A stretch of DNA of 64,000 bases, taken from contig JBCAMK010000016.1 in the NCBI GenBank assembly GCA_038503065.1, positions 1,550,001 to 1,614,000 on the forward strand, read 5' to 3'. This document shows positions 1 through 13,200 of the stretch, in pieces; the first letter of the stretch is position 1, and each line of letters opens with the position of its first letter. The stretch comes from Paragyromitra xinjiangensis. Its lineage: Eukaryota; Ascomycota; Pezizomycetes; Pezizales; Discinaceae. The notes under the pieces are model-generated. The model did no database searches. It was not told the DNA's origin and saw nothing but the letters and a program-made list of their open reading frames with translations. The translations under genes and the position numbers were made by a program.

Positions 1-2160
1 TGACTCGCAGCTAACGAAAATCACTGGAGGGATTAACTTGAATACCTTCTTGCAACACGCTAAAGATATGCTTTTCAGACTCGAAATGATTAGGGCAAAA
101 GTTGTAAGTATATATCTGCTACCGACTAGATGAATACTTTCCGTCTTTTGATGAATACCCTTACACCTAATTGTAACTAATTATTTCTGCACAGAGGGGT
201 CGTCCGATCATTTTTGTGGCTCACGGTTTGGGCGGTATCATTGTGAAAGATGTAAGTCCCCAAGAGAAAAATCAGTATCATACGTATTCGTTAGGAATTA
301 ATGCTCTTTCTAGGTTCTTCGAAGGTCAAAGAGCCAGCCAGCTATGCCCAAGACCTATGACATTTACCTGTCAACTCATGCCATAAATTTTCTTGGCACA
401 CCTCATCGTGGGAACGCTTCAGCAGATCGGGGAGAACTTGGAAGAAGAGTTGCATCTGCCGTGGGTGTGGATACTAACACCCGGCTCATAAAATCCCTAT
501 CGAAAAGTAGTGGTGAATTAGACATCATGCGTGAAGAGTTCAGTGTGCTCTTACGACAACCAGGAAGAATCATCAGAATTCATACCTTTCAGGAAGCCCA
601 AGGCATGGGTAAGGCGGGAAAGGTTGGGAGTTTGCTTTTTTTTTACAAAGCGAGTAAATTTTTTGATTTGGATCCAGGTTGTTGACATATCGTCCGCTCT
701 CGATGAGACGATGTTCGAAAGAAAATCAACAATCAACGCAAACCATATGAATATGTGCAGGTTTGCCGACGCTGAAGATGACGGTTATGTAACCCTTCGG
801 TATAGCATTATCGACTCTATTGAGGAGATTGCAGAAGAGACGGTTCACATAGAAACAGGTTAGTTGGAACCACTTTCAAACGGCGAGAAGTTACCGCTGG
901 GGTTAAATATGAACCCCTAATTTCTTTTCATTATTCTCCACCTCGTACACTTCCTCACAAAGATTTACCTCTAGTGAGTACTCGGAAAGGTGCTGTACTA
1001 GTAGTTGGGTCGGAGATGGTAGAGGTCTCACTATTTGATGGTGGCCCCGTAAACCGGATAGCGCCTTTATGTCTCAACCCCTAATAGCAGCGACATCTTC
1101 CTATTTCCCTACCATCTTGACCATATCATCTTAGTGGTGTTGCGCCTCGGGATCATCCCAGAAACAACAATCATAGGGCTTAAGCGTCATCTTTAGCCAA
1201 CCCCTTCCTTATCACATTCTCTATATTTTCACTTCTCACTACATGTTTTGAATTGTTACCTGTCACCTTTGGCCCTTGACCCTTTTTAGCCACAATCAGT
1301 CCCTCTATGTAGTACTCTCTTCAGAGCAGAGTTTATTTAACTCTTATCGCAAAATACATCCCGATATACACCCAAGATAGATAGCTAATAATTCCCTATA
1401 GATCACCCATTGCAAATCCTCAACGGCGAGCTCGAGCAAGAGGGTATGTGAATAATTTCCGTGGGGGTTATCTAATGTCCATCTGCTCCCACAGATTCGA
1501 AGAACATCGAAAGGCGATCTAACCCGTGCACAGGTCCAAGCCTCAGTGGATACACAAAACCTCTAGTCTCTAGAGATGGATAGAGGGGAAGATAAAGATG
1601 GTCTCGGGGAAGCCCGGATGTGGAAAGGCGACACCTTTGTGGTATTCTATTAACTAAATTATATCAACCCGGACCCCTACCACAGCCCAATGCTCACCAG
1701 TTTCTTCTATAACAAAGGCCATAAGTTGGAAAAGTTTGAGCAAGACTTTCTCCAGCTAGTCGTGTACCAATTACTGCGACAGGACCCAGGGGTTTTCAAG
1801 CACACTCTCAAGAGCACCGAAACTCAAGGACTATAAGCCGAATTATTGGCTTCCTAGAACCCTTCGCAAATTTTTAATTTCGATCGTTCTTGAGTCTGAA
1901 GAAGCAGTTGGGGAGGCGATGAAGACTGTATGCAACTGATTATCAAAAATGGCACCGACAGTAGTTTTTCTCATGAGTTTAGGCAGCCAAACACTTAGGA
2001 GTCATGGTCCACGATCAAGGCCAATAATCAGGGCGTCAAGGATAAAAAACACACGTGTGCTCGCAGAGACCCTAAACCTTTTACTAAGACATACTCGAAC
2101 CTTAAGAATAACTACAGCTCCGCTATGCGATGCAAAAAACTCCCTGCGCAGCTACTAGTA
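1..2160 (+). pseudogene. Decayed NLR gene: alpha/beta-hydrolase (DUF676/SERAC1-like) N-domain followed by NACHT remnant
   Basis: The left part reads as the alpha/beta-hydrolase domain that often starts fungal NLRs. Spliced across introns at 104-194, 252-313 and 609-677 it gives IIFVAHGLGGIIVKD, then FLGTPHRGN, then FQEAQGM, VVDISSALD and NANHMNMCRF, the usual order of motifs. The nucleophile position that is Ser in active GHSxGG hydrolases is Gly here. After about 863 the frame breaks up. A degraded P-loop (SGKPGCGKAT) lies at 1601-1635, and the next NACHT block (LTSFFYNKGHKLEKFEQDF) follows near 1693-1750 before a stop; WLPRTLRKFLISIVLE follows in another piece. Many stops and no continuous splice model argue for a pseudogene. 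The 5' end lies outside the window, so the N-terminus is not visible. An active gene with unusual introns is less likely. Confidence 0.72.
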
Positions 2161-2327
2161 CCTAACGATCGCGATACATCTATTTAGATGTGTTGATTCA
2201 ACAGAATAATAACATTTCATTCAGAGATTCTGTAGGGAGGGAAGAATTCGAAGGGAACTATTGCCAGAAAGGGTGCAGAAAATTTGTTGAATTTTAAATT
2301 TACTAACTAGAGAACTTTATTGCGAAG

Positions 2328-2869
2328 TAGGTGGTCCACGAGGCAAGCTCGCTCGAGGCTGTCCGAGGCAGGGGGGGGCGCGAGCACGAGATGCCTCGAG
2401 GCATGCATGTTTAGTTGCTCGCCTCGAGGTGCCTCGAGGTCTCAGGTCTATGGGATTTCACAGCGGCGATGATCGACCCCTGAATACCATCCAGGTCCAT
2501 GGAACTACTTCTATACGTATTCTCCACCTATCTCTCGTCGGTACCTTCGGGTTCAATACTACTAGCAGTAACCCACATACCTACTAGCACTATGTCATCC
2601 ACAGCAGCATCCTCTAATGAAGAATTTCCCAGTGACCTAACACGATATAGAGGATTTGGAGACCTTATACAGTAAACAACCATTGAGGGAATAATGGGAT
2701 GATACAAGTAAACTTGACTAGAAAGACGATATTAGTAGATAGCTACTTTATTAGATACCAGTGTATTGAACGATAACCTTTACTTAGAGGGTGCCTCTAA
2801 TAGTACCTCTATGCCCCTATGCCTCGAGGCAAGCCCTCCATTGCTCGAGCTGCCTCGTGGACCACACTA
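2328..2869. mobile_element. Non-autonomous hAT-like element (MITE), 542 bp
   Basis: The ends are inverted: TAGGTGGTCCACGAGGC on the left, and the reverse complement of the right end is TAGTGTGGTCCACGAGGC. They are flanked by 8-bp direct repeats TTGCGAAG (2320-2327) and TTGCGAAA (2870-2877), seven of eight matching. An 8-bp duplication and TAG termini fit the hAT superfamily. The sub-terminal parts are full of GCCTCGAGGC-type palindromes. No transposase reading frame is present inside, so it must have moved in trans. The right end stops about 115 bp from the MND1 stop codon. Confidence 0.78.
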
Positions 2870-2984
2870 TTGCGAAAATTGTAGCTGCCGCCGAGATATT
2901 AAACTTTATGCTCGCAATTTTATTAACATTACTGTTCCGACACTCAGGCATTTCGCCTCCCGTTCCCGGGCTCGTCTACTGTAT

Positions 2985-3717
2985 TTAAACATATTCCAAC
3001 TCCTCTTCCATGCCAAACATCTTCCTACACGCCTCCATTTTCTCCCTGTCGCCACTCGTAGCTTCACGCACATAGCTCTCGAGGGTGTAAAGATTATCTA
3101 AAGATTTATCTCAAAGTATCAATAGTGTACCATAATCAACCGAGGCCACAACTTAAGCAAAACATACCAGTGATTCTATTCACGCCCGCCTTCATCTCCT
3201 CAATCTCCATCCTCTTCTTATCCACAGCTCCAGGATCACTCCTCTTAAACTCCTCCTCCATCTCCCCTTTCGTTTCCGTCATTTGCTCAATCTTCATGGC
3301 CATAACCCTTCTCTGTTCCAATTCCTCTTCCTCAACCCCCTCCTTCACTAGTGCCGCTTTAGCATCCTGAATGGCCTTCTCAAACTTCACAAGTTCCTTC
3401 TTAAGTCCATCCAGAACCCGTCCCTTCTGTTTCTTCTCATCGCTCTTGAAAGACCAATACCAGTTTCCTGAACCAATCTTCTCAACTCGGATCAACCCCT
3501 CGTCGGAGAGCGCGGTCAAGAAGTCTTTAACAACCATAGGGGAGATCCCAGCTGCGCCAGGGAGGGACTTCTCGAGGTCTTTGATGGAGTGGGCGGTGTT
3601 GGTCGTGTGGAAGTAGGCGAGGATCAGGTTCAGTTTCGCCTGAGGAGGGAGGGTTTTAGGAGGCTACTTCTGTTAGTGAGGGGGTCAACAGGAGACATGG
3701 GATTTGATATATACCAT
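2985..3717 (-). CDS. MND1: Meiotic nuclear division protein Mnd1
   Basis: Mnd1 pairs with Hop2 in a coiled-coil heterodimer that helps Dmc1/Rad51 in strand exchange during meiotic recombination. Three exons on the minus strand give 203 residues, normal for the family: 3717-3715 (only the ATG), 3663-3168 and 3097-2985, with introns of 51 and 70 bases; all frames join. The N-terminus (MPPKTLPPQAK, then AYFHTTNTAHSIKDLEKSLP) is the winged-helix region; GSGNWYWSFKS at about residues 70-80 is the family signature. A charged coiled coil follows (residues 85-160), and the short C-terminal helix begins at NRITDNLYTLESY. The single-codon first exon is an inference, because the alternative internal Met would delete half of the winged helix. 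No close neighbour shares its function. Identification is firm on motif content. Confidence 0.93.
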
Positions 3718-6207
3718 GGCTACGATGAGATTTTGAAGGGTTTGGTGATATATCTGATTGAGAGATGAGGTTCCCTAGCTAGTTATGTACACTAGTTTAG
3801 CACCAGGATAACTCTGCGAGTGACTCCTCATGACCCAACCTTATTCTCGGTTTCTCCTCATGTATCTGCGCTAACGGCTAACCCACGTTTACAAGATATA
3901 TATCTATATACCAGAGGCAGTACTATCTCACTCATTCTTCGATTTCTGAGCATATCATGAACACCAAGCTACCCGAATACCACCTATACCTTGACAATCT
4001 CCTAGCTAGTTCTATAAACTCTGGATCTCCTCGCTTATACTCCTCCTGTCACTATTGTATCCCATGCTCCCTTCATACGTAGCGGGCGAAAGAAAATACC
4101 TCTGCCTCATACTCACAGAATATCACTCGAAATATAGAACCACCCAATCAAATTTTGTTCTTTCGTACCCCCTCACATCCCTACTACCGATACACCAGAA
4201 CCCGTACCTCAAACATCTCCAACAAGACGCGCAAGGCATGAATAATAAATTCAATAAATTACAGATATAATAGGATGGGCACGAGACAGACCCCTGAGCC
4301 CTTTCAAGCCTGACACCTATGGCCAATCCCAGCTGAGCTAATTAATGAGGCAATATCCGCCCAGACCACCCACTCAACTAAATCCAGGGTTAATGGAAGT
4401 CATTGGCCCGATTTTATTTGCCTTATCTAACAAATGCGAAATGCGGTTACTTGATCGTAAACAGTACTGTAACCTAGGTGGTTGGACGTGCTTAATTAAT
4501 CAAGCAATTAAGCAATCGACCAATTACTCGATCACGCAATATGTACCTAAAGGTACTCGAGCACCACAGAACTGCAGAAGATCTCTAAAAGCCAGGACGG
4601 ACGACTAAAATGTTGCGTAATAGTATAATACCTAAACCCATTCCAATTTTCTCTGCTTAATGAAATAAATAAAAAAGCGATATGTATACGAGTGACATTC
4701 CATGATAGTGTGAGCTGGACAGACCACCGAGTACCGTACTTCTTATCTATTTTATGCTGTCATCCTGATAGATTGTAGGTGTAATCTCCGTCTGCAGAAC
4801 ATTAACCACTCATTGGTTATTGCGAAAATCAAATCCTAATTCCGCCCGTTAATGTTGTGATCCAATCAAATATAACCCACTGCTAAAACCTCGAGACATA
4901 CAAGCAAATAAATACAGCATCTATAGATCTCACTCCAGCCTAAATCATGATGGGCTAGGCTTAGCTAGGCAAACTAAGAGCGCGGCCCTAGGACCATAAA
5001 CTTCATAAATAGTCACTCGGCTAGTTTTATCAATAAAACAAGAAAAAACCACCTGTCAGAAGACAGTCAGTGCACTGCCAGGGGACACTCACCGCCCGAG
5101 CATCAAAACTCTATGAAACTAGCTCGGACTTTGTTTTCCATACCCTGCCAAACACCGACCACTAACCCATCGATCCAGCCCAGCCGGCGATACCACACCC
5201 TTAATGATCCATCCCTTCCTCCATCCACTAAAAACCCCCATCTCGAACCATGCGGTGATAATATCCAGTCCACCGACCGTTCGCGTACCTCTAACCAATA
5301 AAACCCCTAAATCCCGGATGCTGCAAGATCTACATGGACCATCCTCCTGCGAAGCATTTCCCGCTGTTAAATCCTGAGCTTATCGATGTTGAACGATTGC
5401 TCCACACTATAACGCGAGTGATGAGATCCAACCGAAGCTTCTCCATCCAAAACCCTAGGTCTGAGGAAAAAAATAACATTCGCAGACAGGGAATATCGCA
5501 TTCGGAGATTTCAAGTATGTGTCGGAAAAAAGTTAGGCGTCCAACATAAGGGTTTCCTTACGTTACATGTGTGAAAGCGATATCTCTTCCTTATTACCGG
5601 TTACTATTGGTCATGCCACAAGCTCACCGCATCTTGTTGTGGAGGATCCAACCAATCATTTCCGTTTGACACCCCTAACCCTCAAGCCACACGATAGTAA
5701 TCCGGTACTGATTCTTAAAATAGACCAAGTGGATACCTACCTGGGTACTATTGACCCGACTGGGGGGGGGGGGTGTGGCAGACCATATCGAAAAATGAAT
5801 GATAATAATACCCAGCAGTCAAGTCCGTAGAGCAAAGAGTTCTCATGTTTTGCCGTAAGGAAAACATCAGGGATGTTTTTTTCTCACGACTCTGATGGCT
5901 CTATTAACCCTGTTGAGGCATTTTTCACGCACAAAGTCTTCAACAGCCACTTCATCGGAGTGAAGGTCGCGATCGGTAACATGCTTAATTTATGTGTGAC
6001 CACAGTGCTCCTCGTCTTGGCACTTATAAAGCATCTCTATGGCTTCGTCAGACTAGCATCATGCGACCGGGATCTCACACTATGTATAATAACAATCCAC
6101 CCCCAGCATTTAATTATTCCCTTTCCCAAGGGTTCTAAAGACCTTCCTACTTGAGATACAAGCCAGCCTTACGCAGCCAAGAAAAAAAAAAAAATCAACC
6201 GAAAAAA
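3718..6207. other. Intergenic, no gene seen
   Basis: This divergent spacer lies between MND1 (minus) and the oxygenase gene (plus). Only short, unconvincing reading frames occur. A run of G at 5762-5772 and AT-rich stretches are present. I see no RNA gene or repeat boundary that I can support; GGGCACGAGAC at about 4277-4287 resembles the end of the 9-bp-duplication MITE family seen elsewhere, without a partner. Confidence 0.5.
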
Positions 6208-7299
6208 ATGCCCCCTACTATCCCCACTATCGATCTTTCCCTCCCACATCCAACAGTAGTAGACCTGATCCGTACTGCCTGTCTAACACATGGGTTCTTC
6301 CAAATCACTAAACACCAGTTCTCGCCCGTAATTCACCAAACCCTCCTCGACTATTTCAAACGTTTCTTTGCCCTGCCCATCTCTGAGAAGTCACGCTTCA
6401 AAAGACACAGTTACGTCGTATCTGGCTATGAAGCGTTTCAAACATACTCTCTCCAAGCATCACGTGGTAAACCTGACTTGAACGAAAGCTTCACCACCAC
6501 ATCGGTGGTGTATGACGATGATTCAGGATGGCCTGTAGAAACAGAAGAGAACGGATTAATCGGGTTGAAGGAATGCTGTCGCACATTCCATCCAGCTATG
6601 GAAGAGCTATCGAAGAAGATTGCGGGATATATCGCGGAGGGCCTTGGGTTGGATAATACTTATTTCGATGACTACTTTTATAAACCATCGACAAGCTTTC
6701 GGACGATACATTACTTTACCGGCGATGACGGGGAGAAGATTGATGATGGGGAAGAACGGATCGGAGCGGGATTGCATTCGGATTGGAGTCTGATGACTGT
6801 ATTGTGGCAAGACAACGTTGGAGGGTTGCAGGTTCTTGATCCGGATTCGGGGGAGTTTATTCCGGTATGTATAGTAGCTTTTATCCTATTATTCCTCTTC
6901 TGTTGGATATTAGTAGGACTATCCATTATCTTAGAAAATACATAGTTAATAGTAGTGAGCACCCAGGTCCATCCAGTCGAAGGTGCACTCGTAGTCAACG
7001 CCGGTGACCTCCTCTCCAGGTTCACCAACGGAGTCTATCCATCTCCCCAACATCGAGTCATCGCCCCACCGCCTGGATCTCATCGCTACAGCATCCCGTT
7101 TTTCTGCCACGGAAACCCGGATTATCTCGTGGACGTGTTGCCACTCTCGGAGGACTGGAAGGATTGGGCACAAAGTAAGGGCAAGGGCAAAGAAGCGGGG
7201 TCCGCAGTAAGGAAGTGGGAGCCTATCACTTCTGGCGGATACTTGGAAATGAAGTTTGAGCTGTCCAAGGCTGGTAGCAAGGAGGCCACTGCGGCCTGA
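6208..7299 (+). CDS. 2-oxoglutarate/Fe(II)-dependent dioxygenase (isopenicillin N synthase-like)
   Basis: The product belongs to the 2OG-Fe(II) oxygenase superfamily with the DIOX_N N-domain, whose members hydroxylate, desaturate or cyclise small molecules using 2-oxoglutarate and oxygen. Two exons (6208-6864 and 6967-7299; intron 102 bases, GTATGT..CAG, phase 0) give 329 residues, the usual length. PTIDLSLP opens the DIOX_N domain at residues 3-12. Iron ligands are the His and Asp of LHSDWS and the distal His of PSPQHRV; the 2OG-binding Arg-x-Ser is in HRYSIPFF. The start at 6208 is chosen because PTIPTIDLS is the typical opening; an upstream in-frame Met at 6151 would add residues made of Lys/Gln/Asn from a poly-A tract. 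The substrate cannot be told, and no biosynthetic cluster partner is seen beside it. Confidence 0.9.
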
Positions 7300-10200
7300 A
7301 CTACAGAAAGTAGACAGAGTTGCATTAGTGGGGGGGTCTAAGGCTGCAGTCAAATAATAGCTGCGTTTCATGCTACGATTTTTTTATTTTTTTTGTCACT
7401 TAACGGATATCATTGCATGATGGAGGCGAAGACACTGTCACACCGCTGGAAAGCAATGCAGTGGCGATTTCTATTTCATATTGCATTCAACTAGCAGTGG
7501 CTGATAGATATCCCAAAAAGGGCCTCCGAGCGGGTGGCACCTGAGTTGGGGGGTTGATGTTGTTGATGGTGAAACAATAGGCACAGCATGTCACGATTGC
7601 GCATGATCGGCTTCAAAAGGAGTGAGTTGCGTTGCGTGTTCCATGCTTTGCTTTTTTTCCACAGCCATCCATCCTATGTAGCTTCAGTTTCGTCCATCCA
7701 GCCCGCCATCTTCCAACACTGCCCTGGGATCGAGTGAGAGCCAATGACGCAACTGATTCCACTCAGTGGATCCGCCTCGATTCTCACCGCTTCAATGAGA
7801 ACGCCTGGAGTCATATTATCTCCTTCTTTGGGTTCTTTTCATATCAATTTAAACTGAAACTACAAGCATCGTGGTTACATTTCTCCGGTTGGTTGGTCGT
7901 GGGCTTAAGGAGACCAATGAGAGGAGATATCTGGATTAGCTTCTTATCGTGACAATTGGTCCTCAGGAGCACCATTTCCTCGCTTCAAATCCTGTTCATC
8001 TCATCACTATTCCCCTCGCTCTTTCAACATGGAAGGAAAGTATTTGTCGTCGGTGAGAATACGTTTTGTCCACTTCCAGGATCCCTCGCTTCGTGTAAAC
8101 CCTCAGGTTATCCTGTAGACGTCTCCATTCCCATAACCCGATCAACCGCTATTACAGACCACGTCCTATCAGTTTAGCAGTATGTAACTATCCTCTGTTG
8201 GTTCAATAGCATTAATAAATCCCCAAATTCCCAAGATGGCCGACCAGACCCTTTTCGCATCCACCATCACGGCCTAAACGCCCCGGAAATGCCGCCCGGA
8301 AAGCCATCACTACCCCCGGGATGAAAGCATCCTCGAAACCGTCGTGACTCATTACCTCCATCTAACCAGGCGCGCGCCGTTCTCCTTTCTCCTGCTTCCC
8401 ACGAAGCGGTGAGAGAAGGAAATGGCATTCCTGGAAGGAAATTTCAAGGAGAGAAGGGTAGATATTTAGTTATTATTACCACAGCCGTTTAAAAAAAAGA
8501 TCTAGAACAATGGGGTTCATCCCTTTTCCATCAAAATCTCCTCTCAGGGCGCCTACCAACAAGAAATCACCCACCACCCCCCCCCTTCACTAGTCCGTAC
8601 CACAACAACAACAACCGCAGAAACACCTCAACTATTTATCTAAAAGGCCAGAACTGATCTCGACAGCTCTGATCTACAATTCATGCTTTACGTTGTCCGG
8701 ATGGAGTGAAACATTAATCCGCCGCATACCGCCCTTGCGATCCAACACGAATTGGCCAAGCCCCACCTCAAACGGGCTAGGGGTAAGTCGTCTTCGTTGG
8801 CAATTCGCGAACGGCAGGGAAGCTGGCTATTTCATGACGCAATTTCGTTAACTGTTTTACGAGTGCGAAACTGGTTCTAGACGTGTCTAAACACTCCAGA
8901 CCAACAAAGGAAAGAAAGAAAGAACGAAAAAAAAAGGTCCGCGAAATAAAATACGTAGGAATTCGAAATGAAAAGCAAAAAAACGAGGTCATGCACCATG
9001 ATGCGCACGCGAAGCATCTCGTCGGGGGTCTCGGCCTAAGAAGAGAATAGTCTCAGTACGGGCCATCACTGTATGATCTTCCACCGGCCCCACAACCGAT
9101 TAAAATACGGCAGAAACCGACGCTTCAGGAAGCACAAGAAGGCCGCGGCTGAAAAGAAAAAAAAAGGAATAAGCGAACGAGACCAACAAGGATGGCAATG
9201 GCCATGACAGATAGGATCGTCGTTAAGGCCAATGCGTGCAAGGTGATGTGATTGTGATATGGGTTATTGATAGGATATCATGAACTTTCTGGATAAACTA
9301 GAAGCCAGCGACAGGATCTAGATCTTGGTGTCTCGATAGCAGAGTGAATTATGACAATCAAAAGGAGATTATTCAACCCTGGGCGAGATTCGTAGCTAGA
9401 GAAGAAAGGGAATAGATGAGAAACTGAGCCTCGATTCCAAGTATTTGTTGTAGAGAACAGTAAAATTTTCACTTTCCAGTTCCGGTGAAGCCGAAAGATT
9501 GGAACCGAAGCGGCTGGACGAGCTCTTCCTCACGTGTACCCCGCTGGAATGAAGCATAGCTTTCAGGGCTGTTCTCCATGCTGTACCTAAAACAAGCAGA
9601 ACCATCATGGTCCAGACGGGTACGTCCATCCATCTAGCCCTCGATAAATTAAATTAGAGCCAAAAAGAAACCCCTCATCAGATTGTTTGATGACCGGATG
9701 GCCCGTGCTTTCGCACCCTACCTATCATATCTGTGTGCAACTCTCGCTTCTTCGACATGCCTGAAGACCGATCCATTGGTTGATCAACCGTTCGTTCGAC
9801 AGCTAGCAATTGATCCAATCCAATTGAACCAGCGAATTTCCAATCTCAATTGAAGAGGCCGACTTCCCGATGATTAATTGTTTCTCCTAGACATCTTCGG
9901 GCCACCTATCAGTCCCATGAAACCAACACGACACGATGCGATGCGATACGAAGCAGGTCAACAGACCTATGGCTCGTCGGAGAACTCGGAAGGAGGTGAG
10001 GAGGAGGGAAGTAACGGTGGAACCGCATATGCACGCAGTCTGAACAGGACTAGCGGACGGGAAACCCGCATGTGCGATTCCTCACGTGCAGCCGAAAAAG
10101 TCGCCAGGTGGGGTTGCGCCTATCGAAGGGTAGGTGCTGGATATCGGCCATCTCACCAGGGGTAATGATCGATGGCTTCACATTCGAAGACTCGACCTTT

Positions 10201-13200
10201 TAATGTGTGTGTGTGTGGCTGCAAACACCCCTCACCCGCACTGCGCCGGCGTGACCGCTCAGCGGCAAAGACGAGAGATCTTGAGATCCGAAAAAAAAGA
10301 AAAACGAGCCCTCCCATCATTTCCGCAATCCTGCTTTCATACCCGTCGCTAACGCGTGGTGCGGAAGGAAAAAATAGCATGCGCGCGCCCGCAACTATGA
10401 CGCTCCACCTGCCTAAGCGACCTGTGCTCTTCGAAGCGCTTAGGCATGGTAGCGCCTAAGCGAGAACATGAGTTTTTATGTAACGCAGAGAATTGAAAAG
10501 TTTTTTCCATCCGAGACCCTTCTCGTGTTTCTCTTCCGTTTTGCTTTTTTTTTTTTTTTGCTGCTCTTCCCATGTTTTTCCCTTTCTGCCTTAATTCCAG
10601 CAGTCCTGGAGACGAGTCCAGACATCTGCGCGAAACATTTGAGGTTACGTCTAGGTCCTGGAACGGCGACAGAAACGTAGGTGTCAGGAAGAAAGAAAAA
10701 AAACCCCGACCTGGTTTCCCCGCCCGCGTATGCATGAAACGTACATGATTTACAGAAACAGCTTTTCTCACACCGCGGAGGACCCCAACCAACTAATATC
10801 TCGCACCCATTACTATTTACCTGGTATCGCGGTTGCGTGCCACCGGCAATGCTATTCGGTATCGGGAACATCATGCTCGCTAGCAATCGGTGAGCATTGA
10901 GGGGAAAGAGAGAAAGAGATGCTAATGTACGCATGTCCGTATGTCCGCTCGCACATATCGATAGTCATCATGATCAGCGAATAAGAAACTACGAAAAAAA
11001 CCCCCCAGGTCGTCCGGACGATGAGCTGCTCTCGGTATGTCCTGTCGATGTTCAGATCGATGCGATGGGGTTTCGTACAACGGTGGCAGGATAGGAAGGC
11101 GGTTTCGTTTATTACCTACGGTGTTTGCAAGACATCAAGGGAGCGAAGCGAGAATTAAGCTTGCTGCGAGATTACGATTGGCGATTGGGAAATACCAACG
11201 GCGACCTGGGAGAGGTCTGGATAAGAAACGGCCGAAGGGAGAAGGCGCAGTCGCTACCGTTATGGGATGATGGGTTGCACATACATGTAACTACCTGTGA
11301 CAAGTAATAATGGGTAGGTAATTAAACAGTCCTGAAGTTGGGCTGGGGCACGTGTTGGTGCTCTGCGGCGTATGGAGACCTGGTGCGGTACTTCGGAATC
11401 ATATGGTGGTGTCGTACAGAACGGATGTATTCACCAATCCCACGCGATGGGGATTGGACAGACGGAGAAGTTAGCAGGTTGTTGGGGGTGAGGTACATGT
11501 ATTTATCTCGGGGCGAATGGGGCGCCATGGAGTGCATTTTTGGTTTTCTGATCGAGAGTGCCGGAATCCTGGTTCAATAGCAAGATGATTTATTGGGAGT
11601 GGTGTGCAGGGAAGTGGAATGGGTTACTCCTCGGACGAGGGGGTGGCTCTTTCGGGGTAAACGGTTCCTGCAAGCCAGGGCCTTACGCGAATCACACCCG
11701 GGGATTTCGAGGAAGGATGGATGGATACGGAAACGTGGGCGAGAGGTTTTAGTTACGCGCACGTGAGAAACATCATAACTTCAGACCGTTTTATGTATAC
11801 GTTTCGCAGACTCGCTCCTGCTGTGGTTTCCCTCCAGTTCGGGGTCGTGACTCGTGCCCATCTCATGAACGGCAAGACGCAGGATGTAGGTACCAGATAC
11901 ATGTAGCAGCGTTGGTACTTTGGGGAGTAGCAGGTACGAGATGGGAAAGTGTTTATTCACAACACCAGCGAAGTGGCTACCCGTGGAGGATTGATCACCT
12001 ACATACATAGTTACATTACCAATATACTGGCCATCTGTCGCGATGAGATGCATCCTGATGGAGTTCAGTGATCAGGAAGAATGCGGCGAGGCTTTTCATA
12101 TGCATGCTCGCCAATTCTCGCTTGGCCGCGATAATTGCAAGGCGAGTGATCCGGACTGATCTGGCTAATTTATGCTCACCATAGCACGGCAATTGGGGCA
12201 TGACGAAGATCTACCAGAAGACAGATACCTAGACCGACTGAGAGCGAGAGCGAGCTTGGACGCTGTAACCGTGCGCATATTGCGCAATGGATTCGGAGAT
12301 GCTTCCCTGTAGACAGCGATAGCTTTGGCGGACGATGAAGTCTAGATATCCAGGTCTGGAATGGCCTCTCCCATAGCAGGCTTGATATGATTTCGGCTGA
12401 TGTTTTTTTCTTCTTCCTCGCGTTCACTTTAATCTTCGGGCCGAAAGTCAGGGACGGGGGGGCGGCCATCATCACTGAGACTCTGGGAGATCAACAATTT
12501 CGAATTTGCCTCAACTGGGACTAGGACGACCCTGATCAGGATTGCTATTTTGGATTTAGAGACTTTAACGACAGCTCTTCATTCGCAGACTTCACCACTT
12601 GCCCGAGTCACCCATTCACCCCCCACATGTCCAATAAAGCAGAGCGACCAACCAGAGCCCGTGACAAGGGTGGGCGCGTATGTGTGATATGCGAGAGCGC
12701 TTGCCTTCGTCACCCCAACCACCCTGGGCCATGCTCCAAGGTGGGTGGATGGATGAAAGTGTACTCTACGATGAACACCTGTTGTGTGCCCAGCTCGCAT
12801 GTATTATTCTTGTGTGGCCAACCAAGAACAAGTGCTGACAACCACGTCTCGTGTCGACATGCCGGTGCCAGTGCCAGTGCAGAGAAAAAGATGGACGATG
12901 ATGATGGCGAGCAAAGTTGCAGGAAAGTGAAGCAAGCAGGAGCAAGTGGCAGAAGCAAGAGTGGCAGAGGAGCCATGCGAAAAAGTTGTTGCTGGCTGGA
13001 CGGATGGGAAGATGGCTGATAGCTACTGTATTGTTTTTCTTTTTTGCTTCACGGTCTCGCTTGAGGGTTATTCCCCTCCAAGTGCACCCAATTCCCACAC
13101 ACCACCTAGCCTCTGCTTGGAACATCGAGCGCTGCTGTGCACTGCTGTACGCTGCCTCTGCCTCTGTTTTGCCCCCTCCCCATCCGAGCGGCTGCAGCCA

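Noticed and set aside
12627..13019. 130-codon plus-strand frame with several Cys
   Set aside because: Overlaps equal-length frames on the other strand, has no recognisable pattern and low-complexity ends; not supported as a gene.
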